From NCBI RefSeq assembly GCF_029626265.1, contig NZ_JARUBN010000001.1, positions 6,513,001 through 6,577,000 of the forward strand: 64,000 nt of DNA. Direction: 5' to 3'. Position 1 is the stretch's first letter. Each line of letters starts with the position of its first letter. Positions 56,101-64,000 of the stretch are shown here, in pieces. The DNA comes from Micromonospora sp. WMMD1102. Lineage in GTDB: Bacteria > Actinomycetota > Actinomycetes > Mycobacteriales > Micromonosporaceae. The position numbers were made by a program, and so were the translations under genes. Under the pieces are notes generated by a model. That model did not search any database. It had not been told where the DNA came from and saw only the letters and a list, made by a program, of their open reading frames with translations.

Positions 56101-56772
56101 TCATTTCGCCAAGCTGTCCGCTGCGACAAGTAGCTTCGGTGCCGTGCCGCCTCCCCTGGCCGGCTCGACTATCGGAAAGTCGAAATAGGTGTCCGGGTAC
56201 GGTTCGTCTTTCAGGTTGTAGTGCCACCACTCGTGATCGTACGCAGCGAAACCGCATGACTCCATGATCGAGCACAGGGTACGACGGTTCGCCGCTTCGA
56301 CCTGCGTGATGCCCGCTGCTCCGTGGTGTGAGACCGGATCCATCAGATCGTGGTCACCGCCCATTGGGGCAAGTTCACCGGTTGCCAGGTGATAGAGGGT
56401 CAAGTCGACCGTACTGCCCCGGCTGTGGCCCGATTTCGCCGCCACATACCCGCGCTCGAACATCTCGGCCCTGTCGATGTTCGGGTAGTGTCGTTGCTTC
56501 GTCCGGCCGTCCTCGGGCTGTTGCGACCAGCGCAGGAAGCAGTCTACGGCCCGTTGTGGGCGATAGCCGTCCCAGAGCAGCAGGCCGAAGCCAAGGAATT
56601 CGGCCTGCTCTCTCGCCCTGCCCAGCGCAGCGCACAAGGCTTTCGTTCCGACGATCCGATTTGCCAGATATCCGTCAACCGGTTTGCCGGTAAAGTTGTC
56701 CCAGGTGGCGTACTTGGCATCCCAACGTATGCCTGGCACCAACTCGTCCACGAAGACAAAATCGTCCTTCAT
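56101..56772 (-). CDS. vanX: VanX D-Ala-D-Ala dipeptidase
   Basis: 223 residues. R71, H116, D123, E181 and H184 fall exactly at the catalytic positions of enterococcal VanX (recalled). It destroys D-Ala-D-Ala so that D-Ala-D-Lac dominates. The ATG overlaps the vanA stop (ATGA). The C-terminal 20 residues extend beyond the classical length. Confidence 0.93.
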   Translation of the reverse strand: MKDDFVFVDELVPGIRWDAKYATWDNFTGKPVDGYLANRIVGTKALCAALGRAREQAEFLGFGLLLWDGYRPQRAVDCFLRWSQQPEDGRTKQRHYPNIDRAEMFERGYVAAKSGHSRGSTVDLTLYHLATGELAPMGGDHDLMDPVSHHGAAGITQVEAANRRTLCSIMESCGFAAYDHEWWHYNLKDEPYPDTYFDFPIVEPARGGGTAPKLLVAADSLAK

Positions 56773-57809
56773 CGCATTTTTCCGGTCAACGTCAACGTCA
56801 CCATCCGGTCGATCACTTCGGCAAGCGGCATGCCTGCGGCCGCCATCATCCTCGGATAACGACTGTAGGAGGTCATGCCAGGAAAGGTGTTGACCTCGTT
56901 GAGAACCACCATTCCGTCCTCCTTGAGGAACATGTCGACGCGCGATAGCCCCCGGCATCCCAGAGCACGGTACGCGGCCCTTGCTGTCTCCTGCACGAGC
57001 GAGCGCCATTCTGCCGAGATGTCTGCGGGGACGATCGCCGTCGAGTTGTCGGAACCACTCTCAGGCTCGCTCTCCTGATGGATTCTGAAGAAGCCGTGCG
57101 ACAGGGCGATGCGATCCACCTCACCGGTCATCAGATCCAGATCGTTTCCCAACACGGCGCATCCGACCTCGCGGCCGGCGACAGCCTCCTCGATCAACAC
57201 CTTCGAGTCGTACTGCCTTGCGGCCTCCACAGCGCGCGGCAGCTCCTCACTCCGGGACACCTTGCTGACGCCGAAGGATGACCCCGAACGGGCCGGCTTC
57301 ACGAAGACGGGATAGGGGAGCAGGTCGGGATCGATACTCTCGTTCGCCATGACGGTCCAGAAGTTCGGCGTAGCGATTCCCGCGCTTCGGGCGACGAGGT
57401 AGGTGAGGGACTTGTCCATGCACAGGGCAGAACTCTGGATGTCACAGCCCGCGTAGGGGATGCCGGAAAGCTCCAACAGCCCCTGCATCGCGCCATCCTC
57501 GCCGAGCTTGCCGTGCAGCACGGGCAGCACCAGGTCCAGACTGATCGGTTCGTATCGCCCCTGCTCCAGGACGAGCAGTCCGCGTACGCTCCGGTCCGGT
57601 GACAGCACGGCCGGGCGGCAGCTGCCGTCGTCCCACCCTGCGCTGGGGCCGGCACAGAGCTTCCAGGCGCCGCTCGTCGTGATCCCGACGTAGAACGGCT
57701 CGTACTTCTCGGTGTCGATATTCTTTGCGACCTCCTGCGCGGACTTGACGGAGATGGGGTGCTCTTCGGAGCACCCGCCGAAGATGATCCCGATCCTCAA
57801 CCTACCCAT
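56769..57809 (-). CDS. vanA: D-Ala-D-Lac ligase
   Basis: 346 residues, ATP-grasp ligase. FGGCSEEHPISVKSA at the N-terminus, the omega-loop DRIALSHGFFRIHQESEPE and the end LNEVNTFPGMTSYSRYPRMM match VanA/VanB-type ligases and not housekeeping Ddl. It makes the depsipeptide that vancomycin binds poorly. Its start lies inside the vanH end (8-base overlap). Confidence 0.93.
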   Translation of the reverse strand: MGRLRIGIIFGGCSEEHPISVKSAQEVAKNIDTEKYEPFYVGITTSGAWKLCAGPSAGWDDGSCRPAVLSPDRSVRGLLVLEQGRYEPISLDLVLPVLHGKLGEDGAMQGLLELSGIPYAGCDIQSSALCMDKSLTYLVARSAGIATPNFWTVMANESIDPDLLPYPVFVKPARSGSSFGVSKVSRSEELPRAVEAARQYDSKVLIEEAVAGREVGCAVLGNDLDLMTGEVDRIALSHGFFRIHQESEPESGSDNSTAIVPADISAEWRSLVQETARAAYRALGCRGLSRVDMFLKEDGMVVLNEVNTFPGMTSYSRYPRMMAAAGMPLAEVIDRMVTLTLTGKMR

Positions 57810-58761
57810 GCTGATCCCCGTTCTCGAATTCCAGACAATTGATGATGGAGTTTTCGACGGTGTCACGCAGCGCGTGGTCCGTGTAGTAGGCGGTGTGCGG
57901 AGTGATGACCACGTTCGGCAACTCTTGCAGTCGCAACAACGACCCGCTGTCAATGGCCTTGTTTCGACAGTCGGCGTAGAAGATTCCTTCCTCCCCTTCG
58001 AGGACATCCAGCGCCGCGCCGCCCAACCTGCCGCTCTCCACAGCGGAAACCAGGGCCTCGGTGTCCAGAAGCGACCCGCGTCCGGTGTTGACGATGAACG
58101 CCCCGCGTTTCATCCGCGCGATACGTCGACGATTCAGCAGATGGTATGTGCCCGCGTTGAGCGGAGTGTGCAGCGTCACGATGTCGCTTCGCCGCAACAG
58201 TTCGTCCAGGGGGACGTAGTCGGCGGAGATCTTCGGGCGGCTGTCGTAGGCCAGTATTCGGCAGCCGAAACCCTCGAGTCTAGCTACTACCGCCGCGCCG
58301 ATGCGTCCGGTTCCGATGACCCCGACGGTCAGGTCGCGCAGCTCTCTCCCGCGTACGCCATCCAGTCTGTAATCGTGGACGTCCGCGCGACGGATGGTGG
58401 ATTTCGCATTCCGCACGGCCATAAGCATCAGCATCAGCGTGTAGTCAGCCACGCTGTCCGGCGAGTAGGCGACATTTCCGACGGAGATGCCGAGGCTCTC
58501 CGCATACTTCACGTCGATGTGGTTGAACCCGATGCTTCTCGTGGAGATGTACGCCACGCCGACCCGCCCGAGTGCGAGAAGGGTGGAGTTCGTGATTCGC
58601 GTCTTGTGACCGACGCTGATGCACCGGTTTCCGAAGGCCAGTTCGGTGTTGGCCTCGGAGACGGCCGCCTCCGTGACGGTGGGCAGCACGCCGAAGCGGG
58701 GTGCCACCTCCCGGAACAGATCTGCCTCGTCCCGCCCACATCCATAAATCGTGATTCCCAT
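57802..58761 (-). CDS. vanH: D-lactate dehydrogenase VanH
   Basis: 319 residues, normal VanH length. NAD fold GVIGTGRIGAAV; catalytic TGRGSLLDTEAL (Arg), and H in VVITPHTAYYTDH. It supplies D-lactate for VanA. The ATG at 58761 was chosen to match family size; upstream in-frame sequence is promoter DNA. It is first in vanHAX, with an about 100-base leader from the control block. Confidence 0.93.
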   Translation of the reverse strand: MGITIYGCGRDEADLFREVAPRFGVLPTVTEAAVSEANTELAFGNRCISVGHKTRITNSTLLALGRVGVAYISTRSIGFNHIDVKYAESLGISVGNVAYSPDSVADYTLMLMLMAVRNAKSTIRRADVHDYRLDGVRGRELRDLTVGVIGTGRIGAAVVARLEGFGCRILAYDSRPKISADYVPLDELLRRSDIVTLHTPLNAGTYHLLNRRRIARMKRGAFIVNTGRGSLLDTEALVSAVESGRLGGAALDVLEGEEGIFYADCRNKAIDSGSLLRLQELPNVVITPHTAYYTDHALRDTVENSIINCLEFENGDQHG

Positions 58762-58854
58762 GGTCGGGACAGCCGACGAGGACGCGGGCGAGGGCCCCGG
58801 CGATCGGGTGCGGTGGACGGCCGTCCGTGCTGCTTCGCGGTAGGTCACGCCTAC

Positions 58855-58920
58855 AGTCAAGGCAGGGCGGTGTTGCCAGCGCGTATGCGTTTTCGGATAC
58901 GTCGACGATATGCTACCGGC
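58855..58920. promoter_or_regulatory. VanR control block 2 (vanH)
   Basis: 66 bases matching block 1 at 54178-54242, including GTATGCG, GATACG and GATATGCT. On the minus strand it points at vanH. The conserved spacing suggests shared VanR sites. Confidence 0.6.
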
Positions 58921-59234
58921 AAGTAATAGGCGGCCCGGTGGCGACCGCCCGCAGGGTCTCCCGGCGCGCACGGCCGCGCAGTCGGCGGGCGGCGCTCGAC
59001 CGCCGCCGCCCCGCGCAGAACCCGGCCGCACAGAACCCGCCCGCCGGGGCACCTTTGCACCGACCGCCCCTGGTCGCACCCCAGAAGGTGAATCAGCGTC
59101 ACCCGACCGGGTTCTGCGACAAGGTTTCAGGTACCCGAAAGATCACGGGTATTACCGTGGGTTTCGCGCGCCAGATAGAGGGCACGAGTTTCCCTGGTCG
59201 ATCGCTGGCGTAACTCGATGGAGAGGATATCGCC
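58921..59234. other. Non-coding gap before the flavoprotein
   Basis: 314 bases. No gene is supported. A short dyad CACGG-GTATTA-CCGTG (about 59142-59157) lies upstream of the flavoprotein start and could be an operator. Confidence 0.4.
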
Positions 59235-60734
59235 ATGCCCGACCTTTCTCGCCGCCAACTGCTCAGGGCGACAGCCGCCGCCGGCGCCGGGGCCGTCGTC
59301 TTGCCGGGAATTGTTTCCGGAGCCGCCCCCAGCTTCGCCAACGAGGATCCGGAACTATCTTCCATGGCGAAGAGCCCGCCAGCGGAGTTGACCGGCCGCA
59401 TAGTCCGTCCCGGTGACCCCGACTATCCGAGCGCGAGTATCGGCTGGGACGAACTCTTCGTCCACTATCCGCTCGTCATCGTCTTCGCCCAGAACACCCA
59501 GGACGTGGTCAACGCCCTCAGCTGGTCGCGGCAGAACAACGTCGCGCTGCGGGTACGCAGCGGACGGCACAGCCTGGAGGGCTGGTCGAACGTCGACAAC
59601 GGCATCGTGATCGACGTCAGCGAGCTGAAGTCGACCGACATCGACGCCGCCACCCTCACCGCGAAGGTCGGCGCCGGGCTCAACCAGTTGGAGGCGGTGA
59701 CCGCGCTCGGGGAGCAGGACCTGGCGGTGACGACCGGCACCGAGGGCAGCGTCGGGCTGTCCGGTGCGACCCTCGGCGGCGGCTTCGGCTTCCTCACCCG
59801 CTACCTCGGCATGGCCTGTGACAACCTCGTCGGGGCGGAGATCGTCCTCGCCTCGGGCGCCGACGGCGCAAAGGCGGTCGAGGTCGACCTCAGGCACCGC
59901 TCGGACCTGCTCTGGGCGCTCCGTGGCGCGGGTAACGGCAACTTCGGGATCGTCACCTCACTCACCTACCACGTCACTCCACTGCGGAGCGTCGTTTACC
60001 TCCAGGCGACCTGGGAGGGCCTCGACGACCTGCACGGGATCTTCGACACCTGGCAGCGCAGCGCGCCGTTCGCCGTCAACCGTCTCGGCACCCAGGTCGA
60101 GATCCACAAATCCCAGATCCTGTTGTTCGCGGTGCTCGCGGAGGGGTCGGAGGAAGAGGCCAGGGAACTGCTGGAGCCGATCCTCTCGATCGGCACCCCC
60201 GAGGTCACGGTGCAGATCGGGAACTGGGGAGAGATCTACGCCGGATTCCAGATCCCGACCGATGAGGAGCCGGCGAACTGGAAGTTCTTCTCGCAGTTCA
60301 CCGTCGAGCCGTTCCCGAGGAAGGCGATCGACATCATCCGCGCCTTCATGGAGGATGCCCCGACCGAGGAGAGCAATTTCTTCACCCAGGCCTTCGGCAG
60401 CGGGGCGCAGACAAGAGAACCTCGCGGCGGCTCGGCATTCCCGCACCGGGACGTACTCTTCTATTCCGAGCCCGGCGCCGGCTGGGGTACTCGTGGCGAG
60501 CCGGACAGCGGCGACCCGCTCACCCCGGTCGCGCAGGCCTGGATCGCCGAGTTCAGCCAGGCACTGCGGCCGTACGTGGACGGCGCCTATGTCAACGTGC
60601 CGAACATCGGGATGCAGGAGTGGGAGACCGCCTACTGGGCGGACAACTTCGACCGGCTACGGAAGATCAAGGCGAAGTACGACCCGCACAACGTCTTCCA
60701 GTACGAGCAGAGCATCCCGCCAGCGGTCTGCTGA
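59235..60734 (+). CDS. Tat-exported FAD-dependent oxidoreductase (BBE-like)
   Basis: 499 residues. A twin-arginine signal SRRQLLRATAAAGAGAVVLP indicates folded export. A PCMH-type FAD domain shows SGRHSLEGWS with the covalent His H112 and TLGGGFGFLTRYLGMACDNL; the C-terminal berberine-bridge end has KYDPHNVFQYEQSIPP. The second flavin-linking Cys of oligosaccharide oxidases is Glu (E170), so mono-covalent FAD is expected. The substrate is unknown. AGGATATCGCC precedes the ATG. Confidence 0.85.
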   Translation: MPDLSRRQLLRATAAAGAGAVVLPGIVSGAAPSFANEDPELSSMAKSPPAELTGRIVRPGDPDYPSASIGWDELFVHYPLVIVFAQNTQDVVNALSWSRQNNVALRVRSGRHSLEGWSNVDNGIVIDVSELKSTDIDAATLTAKVGAGLNQLEAVTALGEQDLAVTTGTEGSVGLSGATLGGGFGFLTRYLGMACDNLVGAEIVLASGADGAKAVEVDLRHRSDLLWALRGAGNGNFGIVTSLTYHVTPLRSVVYLQATWEGLDDLHGIFDTWQRSAPFAVNRLGTQVEIHKSQILLFAVLAEGSEEEARELLEPILSIGTPEVTVQIGNWGEIYAGFQIPTDEEPANWKFFSQFTVEPFPRKAIDIIRAFMEDAPTEESNFFTQAFGSGAQTREPRGGSAFPHRDVLFYSEPGAGWGTRGEPDSGDPLTPVAQAWIAEFSQALRPYVDGAYVNVPNIGMQEWETAYWADNFDRLRKIKAKYDPHNVFQYEQSIPPAVC

Positions 60735-60919
60735 GCGCTGCCGCTGCCAGGCAGAGCTGACACCCGCCCGATCCGCACCCGTGACCAGCGGCGACGCCCG
60801 TCGCCATGATCGCGCGGGGCACGGGTCGGGCGGCGCTCGTACCAGCAGGTTGCCCGCAGCCCCGCCCGCCGACCGCCAGCGCCGGCTCGCGGCGGCTGGT
60901 CGGGCGGGCGTTTCCGCGC
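60735..60919. other. Gap after the flavoprotein
   Basis: No gene can be supported. An antisense frame continuing from 61092 to 60667 crosses this stretch, possibly the shifted end of the gene at 60920-61363. Confidence 0.3.
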
Positions 60920-61363
60920 TCATGCGTCGGTGCTGCTCGCGGCGGTCCGCCGGGCCGGCGACTCGGCCCGTCCATGCCGGTGAGCCGACGCAGGTCGGCC
61001 TCGGTCGGCACGGCGGAAGGCCGGAGGATCCGGACCGACTCCGGTACGGCGTCGTCGCCGACGACCTCCAGCCAGGTCCCGGCGAGCACCATCCGGCCGC
61101 AGTCGGGCAGGCCGCACGGTCGGCAGCCGTCGACGGTGCGGCCAGTGTGCCGTCATCACCTGCCGGGCCACGACGGTGACCAGTGCCTGCCGACCGGTGG
61201 GCGTCACCAGCCGGTCCGTAACCACCAGCCACAACGCCCACTCGACGGTCGGACACCACGTGCCCCGGCAGCCGGCGCAGCCCCGACCCTCGGCGTGCGC
61301 GGTGATCGTCGCCCAGGCCCAGTCGACCGCCGGTCCGGCACCACCGCCCGGCACGGCGGTCAT
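60920..61363 (-). CDS. Cys-rich small protein C, possibly frameshifted
   Basis: 147 residues as read. The first 75 (MTAVPGGGAGPAVDWAWATI, GCAGCRGTWC, ALVTVVARQVM) look genuine; after about residue 75 the frame degrades to Arg-rich text. The -1 frame instead gives VDGCRPCGLPDC followed by MVLAGTWLEVVGDDAVPES, with cysteines like those in protein B. A frameshift (mutation or sequencing error) is therefore suspected. ATGA overlap with gene B. Confidence 0.45.
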   Translation of the reverse strand: MTAVPGGGAGPAVDWAWATITAHAEGRGCAGCRGTWCPTVEWALWLVVTDRLVTPTGRQALVTVVARQVMTAHWPHRRRLPTVRPARLRPDGARRDLAGGRRRRRRTGVGPDPPAFRRADRGRPASAHRHGRAESPARRTAASSTDA

Positions 61364-61614
61364 TGGACCCGCTCCAGAGCCGCGCGTACGTCCCCAGCCG
61401 TGACCGCCGCCGGCAGCGTCCCGCCGAGCAACACCCGGACGGCGTGCTCCCGACGGTGGACCTCGATCGCCCAGGCCCGGAGCGGGCAGCCGTCCGGCCC
61501 GCACCGGTCGCACTTCCGCAGCGCGTGCGTGCCGAGGACCAGCCGAGCGAAGGCGCACTCGACCGGTACCGGCCACTGGACCGTCACCCAGCGCCGCAGC
61601 ATCCGGATCAGCAC
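61360..61614 (-). CDS. Cys-rich small protein B
   Basis: 84 residues, GTG start: MLRRWVTVQWPVPVEC, then KCDRCGPDGCPLRAW with four cysteines. It overlaps gene A by seven bases and gene C by ATGA, so A-B-C is one translationally coupled unit. No family known to me. Confidence 0.5.
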   Translation of the reverse strand: MLIRMLRRWVTVQWPVPVECAFARLVLGTHALRKCDRCGPDGCPLRAWAIEVHRREHAVRVLLGGTLPAAVTAGDVRAALERVQ

Positions 61615-61784
61615 AGCCGGACCAGCCCGGACCGCGTCCCGACCGGGCCGGAATCGACCCGGCGACGGACCGCCGCGAGCAGCACCAGGCACCCGCCCCG
61701 AGGCGCACACTCCGCGCACCGGCCGCCACCGGCGTGCGCCTCGAAGATCTGCTCGTCCGCCTGGTGTTGTTCCGAGTTGGTCAA
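61608..61784 (-). CDS. Cys-rich small protein A
   Basis: 58 residues, TTG start with an ideal AAGGAGG at eight bases: LTNSEQHQADEQIFEAHAGG, then RCAECAPRGGC. The same CxxC-type knot appears in protein C, suggesting paralogy. The start codon was decided by the ribosome site. Confidence 0.5.
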   Translation of the reverse strand: MTNSEQHQADEQIFEAHAGGGRCAECAPRGGCLVLLAAVRRRVDSGPVGTRSGLVRLC

Positions 61785-61992
61785 CGTCCACGCCTCCTTC
61801 GACCGTGGCGCCCCGGATCCCCGATCAGGAGCGCCACTCTCCACCTGTTGTCGGCGCCGGTCGGGTCAACCCTCGGAGAAGGCAGGCCCGACCGGCCGGA
61901 CGCCCGGCTCGACGAACGAAGGGACTTCCCTCGAACCGCGCATCCGTGACAGGAACGCTACGGAGAGCAGCGGCGAGGCGTATTACGCGGTG

Positions 61993-62940
61993 TTATGCGT
62001 ACACTTCGATGCCGAAGCGGCGGGCCAACACGCGCAGATCCTCCGAGATGGATCGACGCTGTGCTCGCCGGACCATCGCCACCACTGAATCGCGAGCTAT
62101 CGGGTTCATCGCGAAGAGCCGCGGCGCAGCGCGCTCGGCCCGGATGAACGCGACCAGCGCCTCCCGGTCGGCCTCGGCCAGGTGGGACCGGGCGTCGTCC
62201 TGCCTGCCGGCCACTGCCGACGTGAACGCGGCGGCCAGGTGGAGTTGGCCGAGAACCTGCCGGACGTCCTGGGCGGCAGCCGTCGACTGGAGATCGACCA
62301 GGGCGCGGTCGGCCACCCGGGCGGCGAGTTCGGGCGCCTCCATCGGCAGAGACTGGGTGCAGGTGAAACGGGTCGCGCCGATCCAGGCCGGCGACTCGGT
62401 CTCCTGCGCCGCCGCCAGGGCAACCTTCGCCGCATTGAGCGCCAGGTGCCGATAGCCGATGTGCCGCAGACACGTCGAGGTCTGGTACGCGACCTGCGCG
62501 AGCATCGTCCCGCCGTAGCCTGCGGCGTCCAGGAGCAGCCCGGGGAGCAGTGGTGCCATGGCGGCGTGGTTGGCACGGAGGCGAAGCGCGGCACTCTGTT
62601 CGATCGCGGCGGTCAGCTCGCCGATGCTGTGGCTGGGCGTACGCCGCTCGCCTTCCTCGATCTCGATCAGGGCCGCCCAGATCGCCGGAACCGCGTCGGC
62701 AGCACCCGCCTTGGCCGGGTCGGTGGGGTCACCCGGCTGGTCGAGCAGGTCCGCGACGGTCACCTGGAGCGCGGCCGCGATGCCGACAAGCGTGGATCGC
62801 CGGTCGACGACCCTCCGCCCGGCCTCCACCTGCGAGATGTAGGACTGCGAGACACCGGCCAGCCCGGCCAGGACCGTCTGGGTCATGCCGCCCCGCCGCA
62901 GACGCCGGTAGCGGATCCGCGCACCGATGCTGTCGGCCAT
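61993..62940 (-). CDS. XRE-family regulator with a TPR-like domain
   Basis: 315 residues. An HTH of Xre type (about 7-66: GMTQTVLAGLAGVSQSYISQ) and a helical C-terminal part with Ala-rich repeats. Such proteins often regulate neighbouring small genes in actinomycetes, here the Cys-rich unit. The ATG at 62940 follows the family start; longer upstream text is not conserved. Confidence 0.8.
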   Translation of the reverse strand: MADSIGARIRYRRLRRGGMTQTVLAGLAGVSQSYISQVEAGRRVVDRRSTLVGIAAALQVTVADLLDQPGDPTDPAKAGAADAVPAIWAALIEIEEGERRTPSHSIGELTAAIEQSAALRLRANHAAMAPLLPGLLLDAAGYGGTMLAQVAYQTSTCLRHIGYRHLALNAAKVALAAAQETESPAWIGATRFTCTQSLPMEAPELAARVADRALVDLQSTAAAQDVRQVLGQLHLAAAFTSAVAGRQDDARSHLAEADREALVAFIRAERAAPRLFAMNPIARDSVVAMVRRAQRRSISEDLRVLARRFGIEVYA

Positions 62941-63071
62941 CTCGATCTCCCAGGTCAAGCTGGGTGGACGTGACCGCTGACCTCGGCCACCATTCCGGAC
63001 GGTAGCACCCGAAGCGACCCGGTTCGATGTTCGACAGCGGTCACTGCGCGAACAGCACCGCCGACACCCGG

Positions 63072-64000
63072 TTACCCTTCGGTGGCGAGTGCCTGCTCCA
63101 GGCGTACCTCGGCGAGGGCTTCGGCACGGGCGATCGAACCGGTGGGTAGCGCCGCGACCACCGCGGCGGCTGCCACCGCCACGCCGGCGAAGACGAAGGC
63201 CCACGGTACGCCGACCTGGTCGGCGAGTACTCCGGCCACCGCGCCGCCGGCCGCGCTGGCCGCCACCGCGACGGTGACCACCCAGGTGTACGCCTCGTTC
63301 AGCATGCTGACCGGGGAGATCCGGCCGACCATCGTGTTCTCCACGGTCAGTGCGGGCGCGATGGTGGCCCCACCGACGACCAGGGCCACGCCGAGCGCGA
63401 TCGGGTTCGGCATCACCGCGAAGACCGCGAAGGTGGCCGCGAGCAGGCCGAGGAGCTGGGCGAACTGCCGTGCGGCGTTCCGGGCCGGCTTGCGGGTGCC
63501 GAACCAGAGGCCGCCGATCGCGCTGCCGGTCCCCCAGGTCGCCAGCAGCACCCCGGCCACGCTCTCCGCGTCGACCGGGTCGTGTGCGGAGGCGTACGCC
63601 GGCACGGCCACCCCGGCGGCGCCGAACGCGATGCCGAGCCCGGCCACGCAGAACAGCAGGGCCGGGAAGCCGCCGACCCGCAGCGGGCCGAGTCCCTTGG
63701 CGTGGCTGCCACTCGGGTGGGGCCGCCAGCCGCGCATCACCCGGCCGAGTGCCACGGTCAGGGTGCCGACCAGGGTCACCACGGCGGCCCCGAGCAGTGC
63801 CGCCCCGGCGTCGGCGACCAGCACGAACCCGGCGACCAGCAGCGGGCCGAGCACGAAGACCAGCTCGAAGAGCGTGGTCTCGGCGGCGAGCGCGGTGTTG
63901 CGCAGGGCGTACCGGCCGGAGGCGGGGTCGGTGAGGTCGTTCCAGGCGCCCCGGATGGCGGCGGTCAGCGGCGGGAACGTCGCGCCGGCCACCGCCGAGG
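63072..64000 (-). CDS. MFS transporter, truncated at the window edge
   Basis: At least 309 residues of an MFS permease: about 9 hydrophobic helices (for example TTLFELVFVLGPLLVAGFVL, GVLLATWGTGSAIGGLWFG) and charged loops such as RKPARNAARQ. The N-terminal third lies beyond base 64,000. The substrate is unknown. Confidence 0.75.
   Translation of the reverse strand, partial: SAVAGATFPPLTAAIRGAWNDLTDPASGRYALRNTALAAETTLFELVFVLGPLLVAGFVLVADAGAALLGAAVVTLVGTLTVALGRVMRGWRPHPSGSHAKGLGPLRVGGFPALLFCVAGLGIAFGAAGVAVPAYASAHDPVDAESVAGVLLATWGTGSAIGGLWFGTRKPARNAARQFAQLLGLLAATFAVFAVMPNPIALGVALVVGGATIAPALTVENTMVGRISPVSMLNEAYTWVVTVAVAASAAGGAVAGVLADQVGVPWAFVFAGVAVAAAAVVAALPTGSIARAEALAEVRLEQALATEG

Noticed and set aside
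56769..57809. Housekeeping D-Ala-D-Ala ligase
   Set aside because: The omega-loop and N-terminal sequence match VanA/B-type ligases, and vanH and vanX flank it.
61993..63204. A longer start for the XRE regulator
   Set aside because: The upstream 88 residues are Arg/Gly-rich and the canonical HTH start is at 62940.

Overview
The window is very GC-rich, starts many genes with GTG, and carries ribosomal and RNA polymerase genes in the actinobacterial order. This points to an actinomycete, most likely a Micromonosporaceae member such as Micromonospora or a relative; the genus is inference from gene style and order.

Region 1 (1-25.8 kb, mostly minus strand) is core genome. It holds the start of the S10 operon (rplC end, rpsJ), the str operon (rpsL-rpsG-fusA-tuf), two membrane proteins, rpoC and rpoB, the L10 leader with rplJ-rplL, an ABC exporter pair, rplA-rplK-nusG-secE, tRNA-Trp, the HadAB-like dehydratase pair, rpmG, tRNA-Met, tRNA-Thr and a membrane GGDEF/EAL protein.

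Region 2 (25.9-35.2 kb) is accessory. It has a TetR/ABC-F/virginiamycin B lyase cassette that looks like streptogramin or MLS resistance, a CadD-type transporter, a CadI/ArsI-like protein, methyltransferase and esterase genes, and small unknowns.

Region 3 (35,275-52,163) is a 16.9-kb actinomycete integrative and conjugative element (AICE) in the 3' end of tRNA-Tyr, bounded by a 58-bp perfect repeat. Its left end carries a methyltransferase and a GntR regulator with palindromic operators. A rightward operon follows, starting with an rrn-like antitermination leader and an early terminator, then small proteins, SSB and a TraB/FtsK-like translocase. Downstream lies a tightly overlapping replication module: DNA polymerase I-like protein, primase-polymerase, a TGT/DpdA-like predicted transglycosylase and a DUF3631-type ATPase. 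Twelve copies of a 9-bp iteron overlap and follow the last gene. Excisionase and integrase close the element.

Region 4 (52.2-64 kb) returns to the chromosome: intact tRNA-Tyr, YajQ, an acetyltransferase and a complete glycopeptide-resistance locus (vanY, vanRS, vanHAX) with two near-duplicate control blocks. After it come a Tat-exported flavin oxidoreductase, a cluster of small Cys-rich proteins (one possibly frameshifted), an XRE regulator and a truncated MFS gene. Together the accessory genes suggest a strain equipped against streptogramins, glycopeptides and toxic metals, with a self-replicating conjugative element alongside.
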